Shown here: positions 38,147 through 51,263 of the stretch, one piece after another
How positions within the stretch are numbered: position 1 is the stretch's first letter
Layout of the letters: each line of letters begins with the position of its first letter
Source of the DNA: Cyanobium sp. FACHB-13342
Lineage (GTDB): Bacteria > Cyanobacteriota > Cyanobacteriia > PCC-6307 > Cyanobiaceae
DNA: 64,000 bases
NCBI RefSeq assembly: GCF_014697415.1
Contig: NZ_JACJRT010000003.1
Location: forward strand, 119,131 to 183,130
Direction of reading: 5' to 3'
The notes under the pieces: model-generated
Told to the model about the DNA's origin: nothing
Seen by the model: only the letters and a program-made list of their open reading frames with translations
The model's database searches: none
Made by a program: the position numbers and the translations under genes

Positions 38147-39109
38147 TCAGGGGTTGTTGAGACAGTCGCGGGCCAGGTTGAGGGCGCCGCTGCAGGCATC
38201 CCCCGCGGGGGGCAGGAGCCGTGCTCCCGGACACAGGATCTCCAGGTGGGCGGCTAGCTGGCTGCGCAGCAGTTCCAGGTGCTCGAGGGCGCCGCCCATG
38301 GGCCATACCGGCGGGGCGACCAGTTCCAGCCGTTGGCTGATGGTGGCCACCATGCGCGCCAGGGCCAGGGCTGAGCGCTCCACCACCGCAGATGCCGTTG
38401 GATCGTCCTCAGCGGCGGCGGCCACCACCAGGGGGGCCAGCCGGGCAAAACCCGCGGGCCCGAACTCAGGCGTGACGACCAGGGCTTTGATCGCCTGGGC
38501 GGCTTCGGGGTCGTCGGCTGCCAGGCCCAAACCGGCCCAGATCCGGGCGCGCAGGGGCGATTCCGGTCGGCGGCCATCGGCCATCTCCAGGCTCAGGGCC
38601 AGGCCGTCGCGGCCCAGGTCCATCGCCGATCCCGCTCCATCGAGCAGCCAGCCCCAGCCGGCACAGCGGTGCTCCACCCCGGCCGCATTGCGGCCCACGG
38701 CAATGGTGCCCGTGCCACTGATCACGACAATGCCGGCCCGGTGGTTGCCCATTGCGCCGCGCAGGGCGGTGCGTTCATCGCCAGTCACCACCACGTGCGG
38801 CAGGGCAAGACCGAGGGCTTCGGCTGCCAGCGCCTGGGCAGAGCTCTGCACCGGGCTGCCCACTTCGACGCCACTGGCCCCAATGGCGGCGGCCCGCAGT
38901 TGCCCCTGGGCCTTCAGCTGTCCGCAGGCGTTGTCGAGGCTGGCTTGCAGGGCCCGGCGGAAGCGGCTGGGGCCGTCGGGGGCGGCCAGGTGGCACACGC
39001 CCGGCCCCTCCCCTTCCGCCAGCACCACAGGGCTGTTGACTTCGCTCAGGCGGCAGCTGGTGTGGGTTTGGCCGGCATCGAAGCCGGCAATCAGGGCCAG
39101 TTCAGCCAC
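38147..39109 (-). CDS. BadF/BadG/N-acetylglucosamine-kinase family ATPase
   Basis: 320 aa from GTG 39109, which lets it overlap the ictB-like stop by 8 bp. ASKHA-fold markers: phosphate-1 loop AGFDAGQTHT, phosphate-2 loop ISGTGTIAVG, GWGWLLDGAGSA, and adenosine-motif PMGGALEHLELL. The GWGxLLGDxGS-type motif (here WGWLLDGAGS) is typical of N-acetylglucosamine kinases, which recycle amino sugars. Converges on glmM. Last gene of the minus-strand FIST-trmB-ictB run. Substrate inferred. Confidence 0.83.
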   Translation of the reverse strand: MAELALIAGFDAGQTHTSCRLSEVNSPVVLAEGEGPGVCHLAAPDGPSRFRRALQASLDNACGQLKAQGQLRAAAIGASGVEVGSPVQSSAQALAAEALGLALPHVVVTGDERTALRGAMGNHRAGIVVISGTGTIAVGRNAAGVEHRCAGWGWLLDGAGSAMDLGRDGLALSLEMADGRRPESPLRARIWAGLGLAADDPEAAQAIKALVVTPEFGPAGFARLAPLVVAAAAEDDPTASAVVERSALALARMVATISQRLELVAPPVWPMGGALEHLELLRSQLAAHLEILCPGARLLPPAGDACSGALNLARDCLNNP

Positions 39110-40418
39110 GGTCCCGGGAGGCTGCTGGAGCGGCCCCAGCGGCCAGGGTGGCCACACAGAACCAACCAACCAGTTGCACCTCGGGGCGGAAAAAAATGGT
39201 GTCGGTGAGTCCCTGGACGGCCAGGCCGGCGATCACGGCGATCACGGCCAAGGCCGGCAGGCTGAAGAAGCCATCGCCGCGCCACAGGGCCGTGGCCGTG
39301 CGCAGGTTGGCCACCAGCAGGCCGATCCCTGCCAGCAGCCCTGGGATCCCAGCCTCCACGGCCAGTTCCAGGGGGATGGAGTAGGCGCTGAGGGCGTTGA
39401 ACTTCGGTTGCTGAAACAGGGGATAGATCTGATTGAAGGCGTCGTTGCCCGGGCCGATGCCCAGCCACGGCCGGGCCTGGATCATGTCCAAAGCCGCCAG
39501 CCAGACATTGATGCGGAAGTTGTTGGAGCTGTCCTGGCGGCCGGCCACCAGGCTCATCACCCGCACCCGCAGGGGTTCCACCTGGGTCACCACCACCACC
39601 AGCAGGGCTGCCCCACCGACCAGCAGCAGTACGGGGAACAGCTTGCGCCACAGGGGTGGCCAGGCCCGGGTGCCGCGAACGGCCAGCAGCAGCACGATCA
39701 CGCCGGCTTCGGCCACCAGGCCCATCCAGGCACCGCGGCTGTAGGTGAGCACCAAGGCGGCAACGCCCAGCACCAGGGCCGTCAGGGCAAACAGCTTGCG
39801 GGCCAGGCCCTGCCAGCGCAGCAGGGCCACCAGGGCCAGCGGTAGGGCCGGCAGCAGGTAGCCCGCCAGCAAGTTGGGGTTCTCCAGGGTGCTGTAGATC
39901 CGCACGGTGCCATCGGCCACCGAATTGGGGTCCGCCCAGCGGGCCAGCTCGGTGGAGTCGCCGTAGAGCTGGCGGATGCCGATCACGCTGGTGATCAGTT
40001 CCCCGGCCAGCAGGGCCGCCACGAGGCGGTCCCACCAGAGTGGTGCGGCCACCAGCAGCTGACGCATTAGGGCGTACACCCCCAGATAGCTCACCAGCTT
40101 CACCAGGCCCTTGGCGGCGGCCAGGGGAACCGGGGAAAATCCCGTGGCCAGCAGGGCCAGGGCCAGAATTCCCAGGATCCAGCGGTCGATCTCGACCAGG
40201 GGTCCCGGCGTGGTGCGAAGAGCCAGCAGCAGCCAGAGCAGGCCGCTGGCCAGCACCAGCAGGCTCAGGCCGCTGCGGGTCACCAGGGGCAGGCCCGCCA
40301 TCAGGGCGCAGAGCACCAGGCCCGACAGCAGGGTCAGCTGCCGCCCCAGGGCGCCGCTGGGGGCGCTCCGCAGACAGCCCTGCCAGCGCAGCAGAAGGGG
40401 GGAGGGGGGAGCACTCAA
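39102..40418 (-). CDS. ictB: IctB-type O-antigen-ligase-family membrane protein
   Basis: 438 aa from TTG 40418; no better start follows the trmB stop, 16 bp upstream. About ten to twelve hydrophobic helices. The Wzy/WaaL-type periplasmic region holds DGTVRIYSTLENPNLLAGYL, LTYSRGAWMGL and ARPWLGIGPGNDAFNQIYP. This set matches cyanobacterial IctB, first described as an inorganic-carbon transporter but by sequence an O-antigen-ligase-family protein. The 3' end overlaps the kinase start by 8 bp. Confidence 0.9.
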   Translation of the reverse strand: MSAPPSPLLLRWQGCLRSAPSGALGRQLTLLSGLVLCALMAGLPLVTRSGLSLLVLASGLLWLLLALRTTPGPLVEIDRWILGILALALLATGFSPVPLAAAKGLVKLVSYLGVYALMRQLLVAAPLWWDRLVAALLAGELITSVIGIRQLYGDSTELARWADPNSVADGTVRIYSTLENPNLLAGYLLPALPLALVALLRWQGLARKLFALTALVLGVAALVLTYSRGAWMGLVAEAGVIVLLLAVRGTRAWPPLWRKLFPVLLLVGGAALLVVVVTQVEPLRVRVMSLVAGRQDSSNNFRINVWLAALDMIQARPWLGIGPGNDAFNQIYPLFQQPKFNALSAYSIPLELAVEAGIPGLLAGIGLLVANLRTATALWRGDGFFSLPALAVIAVIAGLAVQGLTDTIFFRPEVQLVGWFCVATLAAGAAPAASRDRG

Positions 40419-40434
40419 GGGGCGGAGGCTGGCG

Positions 40435-41151
40435 TCAGGCCGGATTATCGACCCCTGCGTCGGGATCCTCCAGGCCTTGCGGCAGCTCCTGCAGCAGCTG
40501 TTGCAGCGGCGGCAGGCTCTGGCTGTTGCGCCGGTAGAGCACCCGGTACACCGGCAGACCCTGGGCCAGCACGTAGGTTTCCCGCTCGGTGGGCACCGGC
40601 AAGGGGTTGTCAGCCCGCCAGGGACGGCTGTCTTGGGGCGGGCGATCAAAGCCTCCGCTGGCCTCGATCAGCTCCACCATTGGGGTGATCACCGCCAGCA
40701 CATCGCTCTGGATGAACAGCTCCCGGCCGCAGGCCAGGGCCTCACCCAGGGCGAGCAGTAGGGCGGGCTGCAGGACCCGACGCTTGTGGTGCTTCTTTTT
40801 GAACCACGGATCCGGGAACTGGATCGACACCCGCTCCAGGAGTCCGGCGGGCAGGGACCCAAGCCAGTCCTGCAGGCTGATGTTGGCGTTGCAGAAGAGG
40901 TAGTGCAGGTTGTCGAGTCCGAGGGCCTGGCGGTCGGCTTCGGCCGCAACCACCAGGGGCCGGCGGATCTCCACGCCGAGGTGGTTGCGCTCGGGTTGCC
41001 GCTGGGCCAACTCCAGTAGACAGCGGCCCCGGGCGCAGCCGATGTCGAGGTGCAAAGGCTGCTCCGGCACCCGGAACAGGGCAGCCGGCGCCGGCAGGGG
41101 CCGGGGCTGCTGGAAAAAGCGGCTGAGGGGGTTGACGTGCTGGCGCACCAT
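40435..41151 (-). CDS. trmB: tRNA (guanine-N7-)-methyltransferase
   Basis: Methylates G46 of tRNA with SAM. 238 aa from ATG 41151; the open frame extends further upstream only as a shadow of the FIST gene. SAM-binding [17 protein letters not shown] and [11 protein letters not shown], then catalytic [17 protein letters not shown], and C-terminal [19 protein letters not shown]. The start overlaps the FIST stop as TGATG, so the two are coupled. ictB follows 16 bp later. Confidence 0.96.
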   Translation of the reverse strand: MVRQHVNPLSRFFQQPRPLPAPAALFRVPEQPLHLDIGCARGRCLLELAQRQPERNHLGVEIRRPLVVAAEADRQALGLDNLHYLFCNANISLQDWLGSLPAGLLERVSIQFPDPWFKKKHHKRRVLQPALLLALGEALACGRELFIQSDVLAVITPMVELIEASGGFDRPPQDSRPWRADNPLPVPTERETYVLAQGLPVYRVLYRRNSQSLPPLQQLLQELPQGLEDPDAGVDNPA

Positions 41152-42419
41152 CAGCCCTCCTCGCTGGGCACCAGAAAGGCCAGGCTGGCGGTGTAGCCAT
41201 GCAGGTGGGTGCTGCCTGCCACCGGGCCAATTTCGCCGTTGCAGAACACCCCGGCGATCGGCACCTCTGGGAAGGCTTCGCGGCAGAGCGTCACATCGCC
41301 ATCGGCTTCGCCGTAGAGCCCCTCCCCCCGGCCCAGGCAGGCAAACAGCAGGGTGGCGAGGGGCTCGGCTGTGCGGGTGCGCTGGCGACTCAGCAGCTGG
41401 CGCAGCTCCTGGCGGGAGGTGGCCCCGTCGCGGAGCTGGAACTGGATCTGTTGTCCCACGCGCATCCGCTCGGCCACGGCCACAGCCCCGTTGCGGGGAT
41501 CCACGCCGATCAGATTGCGCACCAGGAAGGCACCGGGTTCGGCGGGGTCCGCGCTCTCCAGGCTGAAGTTGCTGCGGCCCACCCCAAGAAAGAGCGAGTG
41601 CTTGACCAGTTCCCGTTCCTGGGGACTGAGCTCGGTGAGGATCGCCTGCAAAGCGGCCACGGGGCTGCGCCGGGCCTGACCCTGGCTCACCTCCAGCACC
41701 ACGTTGCGCTGGACCTGCTCCACATCGAACACCGGACCGATCGGCCGGCAGCCCTGGGCGACGAGCGGGTCGAGCTGCCAGGCGCCGCCGATCAGGCAGC
41801 CCACAGCCCCTTGCATCACCTGGTCGCCGAACAGCAGGGATCCGTGGGGGGCGCTGTGCTGGCCGGCGATGCCGCCGAGTTTCACCGCCTCGGGACAGGC
41901 GTAATCCAGGCCACTGATCAGGTCGTTGATGCGGGGGCAGCTGGGATCCACCAGCAGCAGCATCGAGGGGCTGGGGGCTTCGGGCGCCCCCAGCAGGGCC
42001 CGCCACGGGTCGGCCGGTCCATCGAGGTCGGGCAGGGTGCTGGTGTCGATGGCGAAGGGGCGGAGCTCGGCTCCCGGCAGATGCAGCAGCGTGACGCTCA
42101 GGGCTGGTTGGTTCTCCAGCTCGTGGGGCACTCCAGCGCCATCAGTGCCCACCACGCCTCCGCCCAGGCAGCCCAGCCAGTGTTGGGCTTGCAAGGTCTG
42201 CCGCAGCAGGGGCAGCAGCCTGGGCAGGTCACTGGCGAAGCTTGCAGCGGCAAAAACCAGGGCCAGATCGGCTGGTCCCGCCCCCCTCAGCTGCTGGACA
42301 ATGCTGTCCACCGCAGCCTGGAGCGAGGTCTCTGTCGCGAGGGCGGTGCGGCACCAGGCCTGGCGAGGCCGGGCGCTGAAGGGCCTGGAGAGCCAGCGGG
42401 GCAGGGGTAAAGCAGCCAT
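41151..42419 (-). CDS. FIST N- and C-domain sensory protein
   Basis: 422 aa from ATG 42419. The FIST-N region opens with [16 protein letters not shown] and includes [13 protein letters not shown]. The C-terminal FIST-C part has [23 protein letters not shown] sequence and ends with [30 protein letters not shown] proteins bind small ligands, probably amino acids, in signalling; the C-terminal Cys-Asn-Gly-Glu-Ile-Gly motif is a hallmark. No output domain is attached. Translationally coupled to trmB. Divergent from DUF3177 by 36 bp. Confidence 0.88.
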   Translation of the reverse strand: MAALPLPRWLSRPFSARPRQAWCRTALATETSLQAAVDSIVQQLRGAGPADLALVFAAASFASDLPRLLPLLRQTLQAQHWLGCLGGGVVGTDGAGVPHELENQPALSVTLLHLPGAELRPFAIDTSTLPDLDGPADPWRALLGAPEAPSPSMLLLVDPSCPRINDLISGLDYACPEAVKLGGIAGQHSAPHGSLLFGDQVMQGAVGCLIGGAWQLDPLVAQGCRPIGPVFDVEQVQRNVVLEVSQGQARRSPVAALQAILTELSPQERELVKHSLFLGVGRSNFSLESADPAEPGAFLVRNLIGVDPRNGAVAVAERMRVGQQIQFQLRDGATSRQELRQLLSRQRTRTAEPLATLLFACLGRGEGLYGEADGDVTLCREAFPEVPIAGVFCNGEIGPVAGSTHLHGYTASLAFLVPSEEG

Positions 42420-42455
42420 GGAGCGGACCCTATCGCCCGCCGGGGGCCACGGATA

Positions 42456-43109
42456 ATGGCGCCTTACCGAACCATTCGCGTGCTCCCCGCCCTGCCAGAA
42501 CCGCTGTACCGCTCGCTGGTGTGGCTCGACGTCCGCGTGGCCGTGTTGTTCAGCCTCGGGGTGCCCCTGGTCTTGCTGGTTTGGGCCGCCGTGCGTCGGG
42601 AAGGTGCCTTGGTGCGCTTGCTGGGCATTTATTGGAAGGTGGCCAGCTTGCTGCTCCTGGCTACCCTGCTGCTCACCGATCGCCGTCCCCTCGGTTTCCT
42701 GGTGGCGGTGCTGGCCCAGGTGCTGGTGGTGGTGAGCGTTTGGTTTTGGGTGGATCTCAACGAGGAACTGGACGATTTGCCGCCCTGGAGACCCCTGCCC
42801 CTCACCCTGCGCATCTGGCGCTGGAGCCTGACGGTGTGGGGCCTGCTCGGCGCTGCCTTCAGTGTCACGGCCCTCGCCTGTCTGAACAGTTCCGCCCTGG
42901 CTGGCGCCCGCTGCACCGTCTGGATCGAGCCTCCCCTCGGACTGCACCAGCATGTGGCCGCCGTCTTTGCCTTCGTGTTTGGCGGCTCCTGGACCCCCTC
43001 GGTTGCGGCCTTCATCGGCTACTTGGGGCTGGTGGCCTATGGCGTGGGTCTGCTGCAGTGGCTGCTCGTGCGCCTGCCCAAGCAGGGCCGGGTCGCTGGT
43101 GAGTTCTGA
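42456..43109 (+). CDS. DUF3177 membrane protein
   Basis: 217 aa with about six hydrophobic segments: near 28-46, 59-73, 81-99, 124-146, 167-180 and 185-205. The conserved WFWVDLNEELDDLPPWRPL stretch sits in the middle. I place it in DUF3177, a cyanobacterial membrane family of unknown role. A 118-aa gene follows 11 bp downstream and is probably cotranscribed. Confidence 0.8.
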   Translation: MAPYRTIRVLPALPEPLYRSLVWLDVRVAVLFSLGVPLVLLVWAAVRREGALVRLLGIYWKVASLLLLATLLLTDRRPLGFLVAVLAQVLVVVSVWFWVDLNEELDDLPPWRPLPLTLRIWRWSLTVWGLLGAAFSVTALACLNSSALAGARCTVWIEPPLGLHQHVAAVFAFVFGGSWTPSVAAFIGYLGLVAYGVGLLQWLLVRLPKQGRVAGEF

Positions 43110-43120
43110 GGGGAGCTGCC

Positions 43121-43477
43121 ATGCATCCGCACGATGCCCAGATCCAGCCGGGTGAATCCGTGATGGCTTTATTGGCCGGTCTTGAGGCGTTGAGCCGCCA
43201 CCATCCCGATCGCGTGCTGCGGCTGCGCGGCACCCTGCCTGCCGATCCAGCTCTGCAGAGCCAGCAGGCTGAGCCGTTTGAGCTGCTGATTTTTCGTGGC
43301 TTCTCCAGCAGCGTCACCCATCCCACGGCGTTTGATCCCGACAGCCCGGTCTTGCCCGAAGGCACCCAGATCGCAGCGGCTGAATTGCTGCGGGCGCCGC
43401 TCAAGCCGGCTGGAGAGGAGGTGCTCGCGGGGCCGACCTCCCCAGAGGTGTTCCTGGATTCCGGGCGTTGGCGGTGA
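43121..43477 (+). CDS. Conserved hypothetical protein (118 aa)
   Basis: 118 aa. Helical N-terminus (ESVMALLAGLEALSRHHPDR), then beta-rich RVLRLRGTLP and EPFELLIFRGFSSSVTHPT, and a Pro-rich end. A similar protein is, I think, widespread in cyanobacteria and plastids, but I cannot name a family with certainty. Soluble, no signal. Follows DUF3177 after 11 bp. Convergent with the GT39-type gene (35 bp apart). Confidence 0.7.
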   Translation: MHPHDAQIQPGESVMALLAGLEALSRHHPDRVLRLRGTLPADPALQSQQAEPFELLIFRGFSSSVTHPTAFDPDSPVLPEGTQIAAAELLRAPLKPAGEEVLAGPTSPEVFLDSGRWR

Positions 43478-43512
43478 ATGGGGGGAGCAGCTGCGCAGCC
43501 AGCAGCCATTCT

Positions 43513-45263
43513 TCACGGCTTGGGGGACTTCCGGTGCAGGCGGGCCAGGCAGGTGCTTCGGCGCTGCTCCAGCAGCGTGATCCCCAGGGAAGGGTTCTCC
43601 CCGAGGGCCTCGACGGAGGGGCAGCTGCCCAGCACCAGGGCCTCTTGATCGTGGCCGTGGCGTTTCCAGTTGGCAAGGCTGGACATTGGCTTCGCCGAGG
43701 GCGCGTTCAGGGGCGAGCCGAAGATCGTATCCAGCTCGGCATCCGCCACCACGCTGTAGCGCGGGCGTCCGAGCACGAAGAGCACATCCGCCTTGCCGTG
43801 TCGGCGGTGGGCTGCTCGGGCCAGCTCCAGAACCGGTTGCTGCTCCAGTTGCCGGTAGGGCCTGGCCAGGGCGGGTAGGCAGCTCACCAGCAGCAGCATG
43901 CTGCTCAGCAGACCCAGCCAGCGCCGACCCGGGGCTTGCGGGCCCCGATGGCTCCAGCCTCCATACAGCGCAGCAAGCAGGGCCAGGCCGCCGCCTCCGG
44001 CAAGCCAGAGCATGGTTCCCCCGGGAGCGGCCTGCAGCGCTTGTCCATAACTCCCCAGCTGGCCCAGCCGCAGGCTGATCAGCCCCACCATCAGGGCGGC
44101 GCTCACGAGCCCGAGTTGCAGGCTCACCAGGCGCAGGCACCAGGTTGGATGCCTGGGGGCGGTTGCGATCAGCAATGCTGCTGCGGGCAGGAGTGGCAGC
44201 ACGTAGCCGGGCAGCTTGGTTGGAATCGCGGTGAACAGGGCCAGGCCCAGAAGCAGCCACACCGCTGCCAGCTGTTGCAGCCGCTCGATCCCTCCCTCTG
44301 CCTGCCGCCAGTGGCGACGACGTTGCCAGAGTTGCCCCAGGGCTGACAGCAGGAGGGGCCACCAGGGCCAGATCAGGCCCAGGAGTACAGGGAGGTAAAA
44401 CAGCAGGGGTTGGGCGTGACCGTCCACGGCCCGGGTTGCCCGTTGCAGGTGGCTGAATCCCAGGAAGCCCTGGATGTAGGCCAAGTGGTGGCCGCTGATC
44501 AGTGCCTCTGCCCAGGGGGTCACGACTGCAAGCAGGGCGGCGCTGAACAGGGCCAGGCAGCCTGGGCGCAGCAGCAGGCGTCTGCTGGCGGGGTGGACGG
44601 CGGCATCCACCGCGATGATGAGCAGGGGCAGGCCGATGCCGAGCAGCCCTTTGGCCAGGAATCCAAAACCACAGCACAGCCCGATCCACAGGGCTCCTAG
44701 CAGCGGTCGATTGCGCTGGCTGGCCCCGCCAAAGCCAAGGGCATAACCTCCCAGAGCCAGCAGGACAGCGAGGGCCAGGTAGATGTCGTGAACGGCCGTG
44801 TGGCCGAAGGCGATCCACCCGGGGCTGAAGGCCAGCAGGGTGCCGGCCAGGGCCGTTCGCGCCCAGGTCTCCCGGGCCGGCAGGTCTTGGCGGCAGCCCC
44901 GGTGGGTCAGCCAGGTGAGGCTGGCGACGCCCGCGGTGGCGGCGAGGGCAGCCGGGATGCGGGCCAGGACTGGATTCAGCCCAAAACGGCTCCACACCAG
45001 TTCGGCGAGCCAGTAGGGAAGCGGCGGTTTGTCCGCATAGAGGTGGCCGTTCCACGCAGGAACGATCCATGCCTTGTGACGGAGCATCGTTTCCGCGATG
45101 CCAATCTGGAGAGCCTCGGTTTTATCGAGTGGAGCCAGTGTGAACAGGCCATGGAAGAAGGCCAGGCCGCACACCAAGGCCAGCCAGAGGCCCGTGGCCC
45201 ATGGCCCCAGCGCGGCTGCCTCGAGCGTGCTGGGCCTGCGGCTCTCTCTCCGGGAGGTCTGGT

Positions 45264-45270
<7 letters not shown>
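43513..45270 (-). CDS. GT39/ArnT-type integral-membrane glycosyltransferase
   Basis: 585 aa from GTG 45270, overlapping the ileS stop by 7 bp; earlier starts lie deeper inside ileS. About 12 hydrophobic helices. The first periplasmic loop has the PMT/ArnT signature: LAPLDKTEALQIGIAETML (acidic DKTE in the usual Asp-Glu place) and WNGHLYADKPPLPYWLAEL. Members move sugars from polyprenyl-phosphate donors to proteins or lipid A. The acceptor is unknown here. The last 90 residues are soluble. Confidence 0.85.
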
Positions 45271-48218
<2,948 letters not shown>

Positions 48219-48243
48219 GTCGCCTGGGAGCAGCAAGGGCTGA

Positions 48244-48852
48244 TTATCCCGCCTGGCCGCTGGTGGCCTGGGGCTCGGGGGTCGGGGCTTCTGGGTCAGG
48301 TGTGGCGGGTTCTGGCGCGGCGTCGATCAGGGCGTCGATCTCGGCAAAGGAGCTCACCACCACTGGATCGCTTGGCTCGGAAGGGAACTCGCCTGGTTCG
48401 GAGCTCTCGGAGCTTTCGGGGGCTTCGGGGCGCACCCAGCGTTTGCCGCTGGATTTGGGCTGGCGGCGCTGTGCCAGCCACTCGCCCAGGCCACTGCCGG
48501 CGGTGGTGACCACGGCGATCAGATGGGCCAGGGTGGCTCCTGCCTGCTGCAGGCTCGTCTGCCAACGCTCCCTCGACCAGAGCCGCTGCTGCTCCTCCGG
48601 GCTCAGTTGCCGCCAGCGCCCTTGGGACACCTCCGCCGCCAGGCGGCCGATCAGGAGCCCGCCACTGAGCACGCCCAGCATCGGGGCTCCGGTGAGCCGA
48701 TCGGCGCTGGTCACGAGCACCAGGCCCAGCAGCAGCACCACGGCACCCCACGCCGAATCCCGGGGCCGGCTGAGTTCGCTGGCCAGCAGCGGCAGCAGCA
48801 GGATGGTGAGGCCCAGCAGCAGCGCCAGGAGACCGCCCAGGGTGGCGAGCAT
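48244..48852 (-). CDS. Ycf66-like membrane protein
   Basis: 202 aa from ATG 48852. Three hydrophobic helices in the first 90 residues (5-24, 33-51 and 57-70), then TaSADRLTGAPMLGVLSGGL-type sequence, a helical EEQQRLWSRERWQTSL stretch, and an acidic Pro/Glu/Ser-rich C-terminal tail. I recall this N-terminal pattern annotated as Ycf66 family in Synechococcus. The tail looks disordered and differs in base use from the core. Sits 25 bp upstream of ileS on the same strand. Confidence 0.68.
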   Translation of the reverse strand: MLATLGGLLALLLGLTILLLPLLASELSRPRDSAWGAVVLLLGLVLVTSADRLTGAPMLGVLSGGLLIGRLAAEVSQGRWRQLSPEEQQRLWSRERWQTSLQQAGATLAHLIAVVTTAGSGLGEWLAQRRQPKSSGKRWVRPEAPESSESSEPGEFPSEPSDPVVVSSFAEIDALIDAAPEPATPDPEAPTPEPQATSGQAG

Positions 48853-48917
48853 GGCCAAGAGGAATGGAGGCCTCCATTGTGGGCGTCTTCGCGGAGCTGT
48901 CCCTACAGTCGCGAGGC

Positions 48918-48999
48918 GCCCACCTGGCGGAATTGGTAGACGCGCTGGTTTTAGGTACCAGTGGCCTTGGTCGTGGGGGTTCAAGTCCCCCGGTGGGCA
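48918..48999 (+). tRNA. tRNA-Leu (anticodon TAG)
   Basis: 82-nt tRNA with a long variable arm, as expected for Leu. Acceptor GCCCACC pairs fully with GGTGGGC, the anticodon arm is CTGGT-TTTAGGT-ACCAG with anticodon TAG (reads CUN), and the T-arm is GGGGGTTCAAGTCCCCC. Discriminator A, no encoded CCA. Lies between the divergent Ycf66-like gene and crtR. Confidence 0.97.
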
Positions 49000-49054
49000 T
49001 CAACGTTTTCTTAGGTTGCCGGGAGACAACGTTTTGGGGCGTGCTTCAGCCGCG

Positions 49055-50095
49055 ATGACAGAGCTTCTGGCTGCCACCCCCCCTGGGTTCGCTCCCACGG
49101 CTGACATGCCGTCCCCGTCACGCTTGGTGCCGCGGGAGTTTCTCGATCCGCCCGCTGCCTGGAATCCCACGGTGGGCCTGTTTCTGGCGGGTTATGGCCT
49201 GGCCGCCCTGACCATCTGGGGCTGGTTTGTGGGCGGCTGGCCCCTGCCGGTGCTGCTGGCCACCGGCTTCCTGGCCCTCCACCTGGAGGGCACGGTGATT
49301 CATGACGCCTGCCACAACGCCGCCCATCCCCACCGCTTCTGGAATGCGGTGATGGGCCATGGCGCCGCCCTGCTGCTGGGCTTCAGCTTCCCCGTGTTCA
49401 CCCGGGTGCACCTGCAGCATCACGCCCATGTCAACGACCCCAAGAACGATCCGGATCACATCGTCAGCACCTTTGGGCCGCTGTGGCTGATTGCACCGCG
49501 TTTCTTTTATCACGAGCTGTTCTTCTTTCGTCGCCGTCTTTGGCGCCGCTATGAGCTGCTCGAGTGGGGAATTGCCCGTGGAATTTTTGCCACCATTGTG
49601 ATTGCTGCAGCGCAAGGTGGGTTTCTCACATTTATCTTCAATTGCTGGTTCGCTCCTGCCTTGATGGTGGGGGTCACCCTGGGTCTGTTCTTCGACTATC
49701 TGCCCCATCGCCCCTTCCAGTCCCGCAACCGCTGGCACAATTCCCGTGTCTATCCAGGCCGGCTGATGAACTGGTTGATCATGGGGCAGAACTACCACCT
49801 CATCCACCACCTCTGGCCATCGATTCCCTGGTTTGAATATCGGCCTGCCTATCACGCCACCAAGCCGATTCTGGATGCCAAAGGATCACCGCAACGGCTC
49901 GGTCTGTTTGAAAGCAAAAGTGACGGATTGAACTTTCTCTACGACATCTTTTTGGGGGTGCGCAGCCACCGCAAGAAGCGCAGCAAACTGCGGCCCATTG
50001 CCGCCCTCATGCCCACCCGCCATGCACGCCGACGGGTGTTGGAGCTGCTGCACAAAACGGCTGTTTCGCCCGTGCGTGAGTCGCCAGTCCGCTAG
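49055..50095 (+). CDS. crtR: Beta-carotene hydroxylase
   Basis: Makes zeaxanthin from beta-carotene. 346 aa from ATG 49055. Membrane-bound di-iron fatty-acid-desaturase fold with three His boxes: HDACHNAAH (83-91), RVHLQHHAH (117-125) and [10 protein letters not shown]. Four to five hydrophobic segments. The basic C-terminus ([12 protein letters not shown]) is typical of CrtR. Stop interlocked with gatC as CTAG (50092-50095). Confidence 0.94.
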   Translation: MTELLAATPPGFAPTADMPSPSRLVPREFLDPPAAWNPTVGLFLAGYGLAALTIWGWFVGGWPLPVLLATGFLALHLEGTVIHDACHNAAHPHRFWNAVMGHGAALLLGFSFPVFTRVHLQHHAHVNDPKNDPDHIVSTFGPLWLIAPRFFYHELFFFRRRLWRRYELLEWGIARGIFATIVIAAAQGGFLTFIFNCWFAPALMVGVTLGLFFDYLPHRPFQSRNRWHNSRVYPGRLMNWLIMGQNYHLIHHLWPSIPWFEYRPAYHATKPILDAKGSPQRLGLFESKSDGLNFLYDIFLGVRSHRKKRSKLRPIAALMPTRHARRRVLELLHKTAVSPVRESPVR

Positions 50096-50385
50096 TCCGC
50101 CAAGATCTTGGGCACCCGGATGAAATCTCCCTCCCGCTGGGGAGCTTCATCCAGCAGCTCTTCCCGCACATTGGTGGGGGTCACCACGTCCTCGCGGGTC
50201 ACGTTCACCACCTCCACGGCGCGGGTGGTGGGAGGCACCCCTTCGGTGTCCACCGTTTCAAGGTGTGCCACGTAGTCGAGGATGCGCTCCAGCTGCCCGG
50301 TGTAGGTGGCGATCTTTTCCTCCGGCAGGGCGAGGCGGGCCAGCTGGGCCACTTTGCGCACGTCGTCGGCGGTGATCTTGCTCAT
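50092..50385 (-). CDS. gatC: Asp/Glu-tRNA(Asn/Gln) amidotransferase subunit C
   Basis: 97 aa from ATG 50385; ATG 50406 adds seven residues and is less typical. [20 protein letters not shown] at the N-terminus and [19 protein letters not shown] then [10 protein letters not shown] at the C-terminus match GatC. It stabilises GatA/GatB in the transamidation route to Gln-tRNA and Asn-tRNA; gatA and gatB are not in the window. Downstream of the creatininase-type gene (32 bp). Confidence 0.95.
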   Translation of the reverse strand: MSKITADDVRKVAQLARLALPEEKIATYTGQLERILDYVAHLETVDTEGVPPTTRAVEVVNVTREDVVTPTNVREELLDEAPQREGDFIRVPKILAD

Positions 50386-50417
50386 CGGGGGTTGCGGGCT
50401 GGGCACGACGCTAGCGC

Positions 50418-51200
50418 TCAGGCCAGGAACGCCTCCAGGTCGGCGGCCAGGGCGGTGGCGGCCAGATCCAGGAAGCGTTCACCGTGGCTGGCCTGGGCCA
50501 GGAAGGGGTTGGAGCCCATGCGGCCATCGGGGTGGCGGCTCCGGAAATCCTCCGGACCATGGATCGGCCCGGCGGGGGCCGGTTCGGGCAGGGGCCGCTG
50601 TTTGGTTTGCAGGCTGGGCTCCAGGTGCAGGGTGAGGGCGATTTCGCTGGGGGTGGCGTGGTGGCCCTCCTCGTCGCCGTAGAGGCTGCGGGCCTCCTGC
50701 AGTACGGGCCCGGCCATGAACCAGTTGGCCAGCTTGCAGCGCAGCTGCGGGGCCACGGCGAGCCCCCGGTCGGCGGCGGTGGCATAGGCCTGGGCAAAGG
50801 CCGCCTTGCTGGTGGCGATGTTGCCGCCATGGCCGTTGATCACGTAGATCCGCTCAAAGCCGTGGCGAGCCAGGGAGAGCACGATGTCGTGCAGCACCGC
50901 CAGCAGGGTGGAGGGCTGCAGGCTCACCGTGCCGGCAAAGCCGAGGTGGTGCTCCGCCATGCCGAATGCCTGGGCGGGGGTCACCAGCACGCCGGTGCGC
51001 CGGCCCACCTCCAGGGCCACGGCTTCGGCGGTGAGGGCATCGGTGCCGATGGCGCCGGTGGGGCCGTGCTGTTCGGTTGAGCCCAGGGGCACGATCACGC
51101 CCTTGCAGTGCTCCAGGTAGGCCTCCACTTCAGGCCAGCTGCGCAGTTGCAGCCGGATGGCTTCGGTGGGGCTGGCGGCCCGGGGGGCGGATTGGGTCAT
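50418..51200 (-). CDS. Creatininase family amidohydrolase
   Basis: 260 aa from ATG 51200. Metal-site motifs: [20 protein letters not shown] (Glu, His and Asp ligands), [12 protein letters not shown], and [15 protein letters not shown]. These define the creatininase/formamide-hydrolase group. Members include creatinine amidohydrolase and enzymes cleaving riboflavin-like or F420 precursors. The substrate here cannot be told. Divergent from the 98-aa gene (63 bp) and upstream of gatC. Confidence 0.88.
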   Translation of the reverse strand: MTQSAPRAASPTEAIRLQLRSWPEVEAYLEHCKGVIVPLGSTEQHGPTGAIGTDALTAEAVALEVGRRTGVLVTPAQAFGMAEHHLGFAGTVSLQPSTLLAVLHDIVLSLARHGFERIYVINGHGGNIATSKAAFAQAYATAADRGLAVAPQLRCKLANWFMAGPVLQEARSLYGDEEGHHATPSEIALTLHLEPSLQTKQRPLPEPAPAGPIHGPEDFRSRHPDGRMGSNPFLAQASHGERFLDLAATALAADLEAFLA

Positions 51201-51263
51201 CGTGAACAGCAACGGGCCCGGGCGGGCTGCCTAGGATTTCAGTGCCAGCAGTGCCCAAGGCCC

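Noticed and set aside
37947..39845. 632-aa plus-strand frame
   Set aside because: Crosses glmM, the sugar kinase and ictB in non-coding registers; no domain logic.
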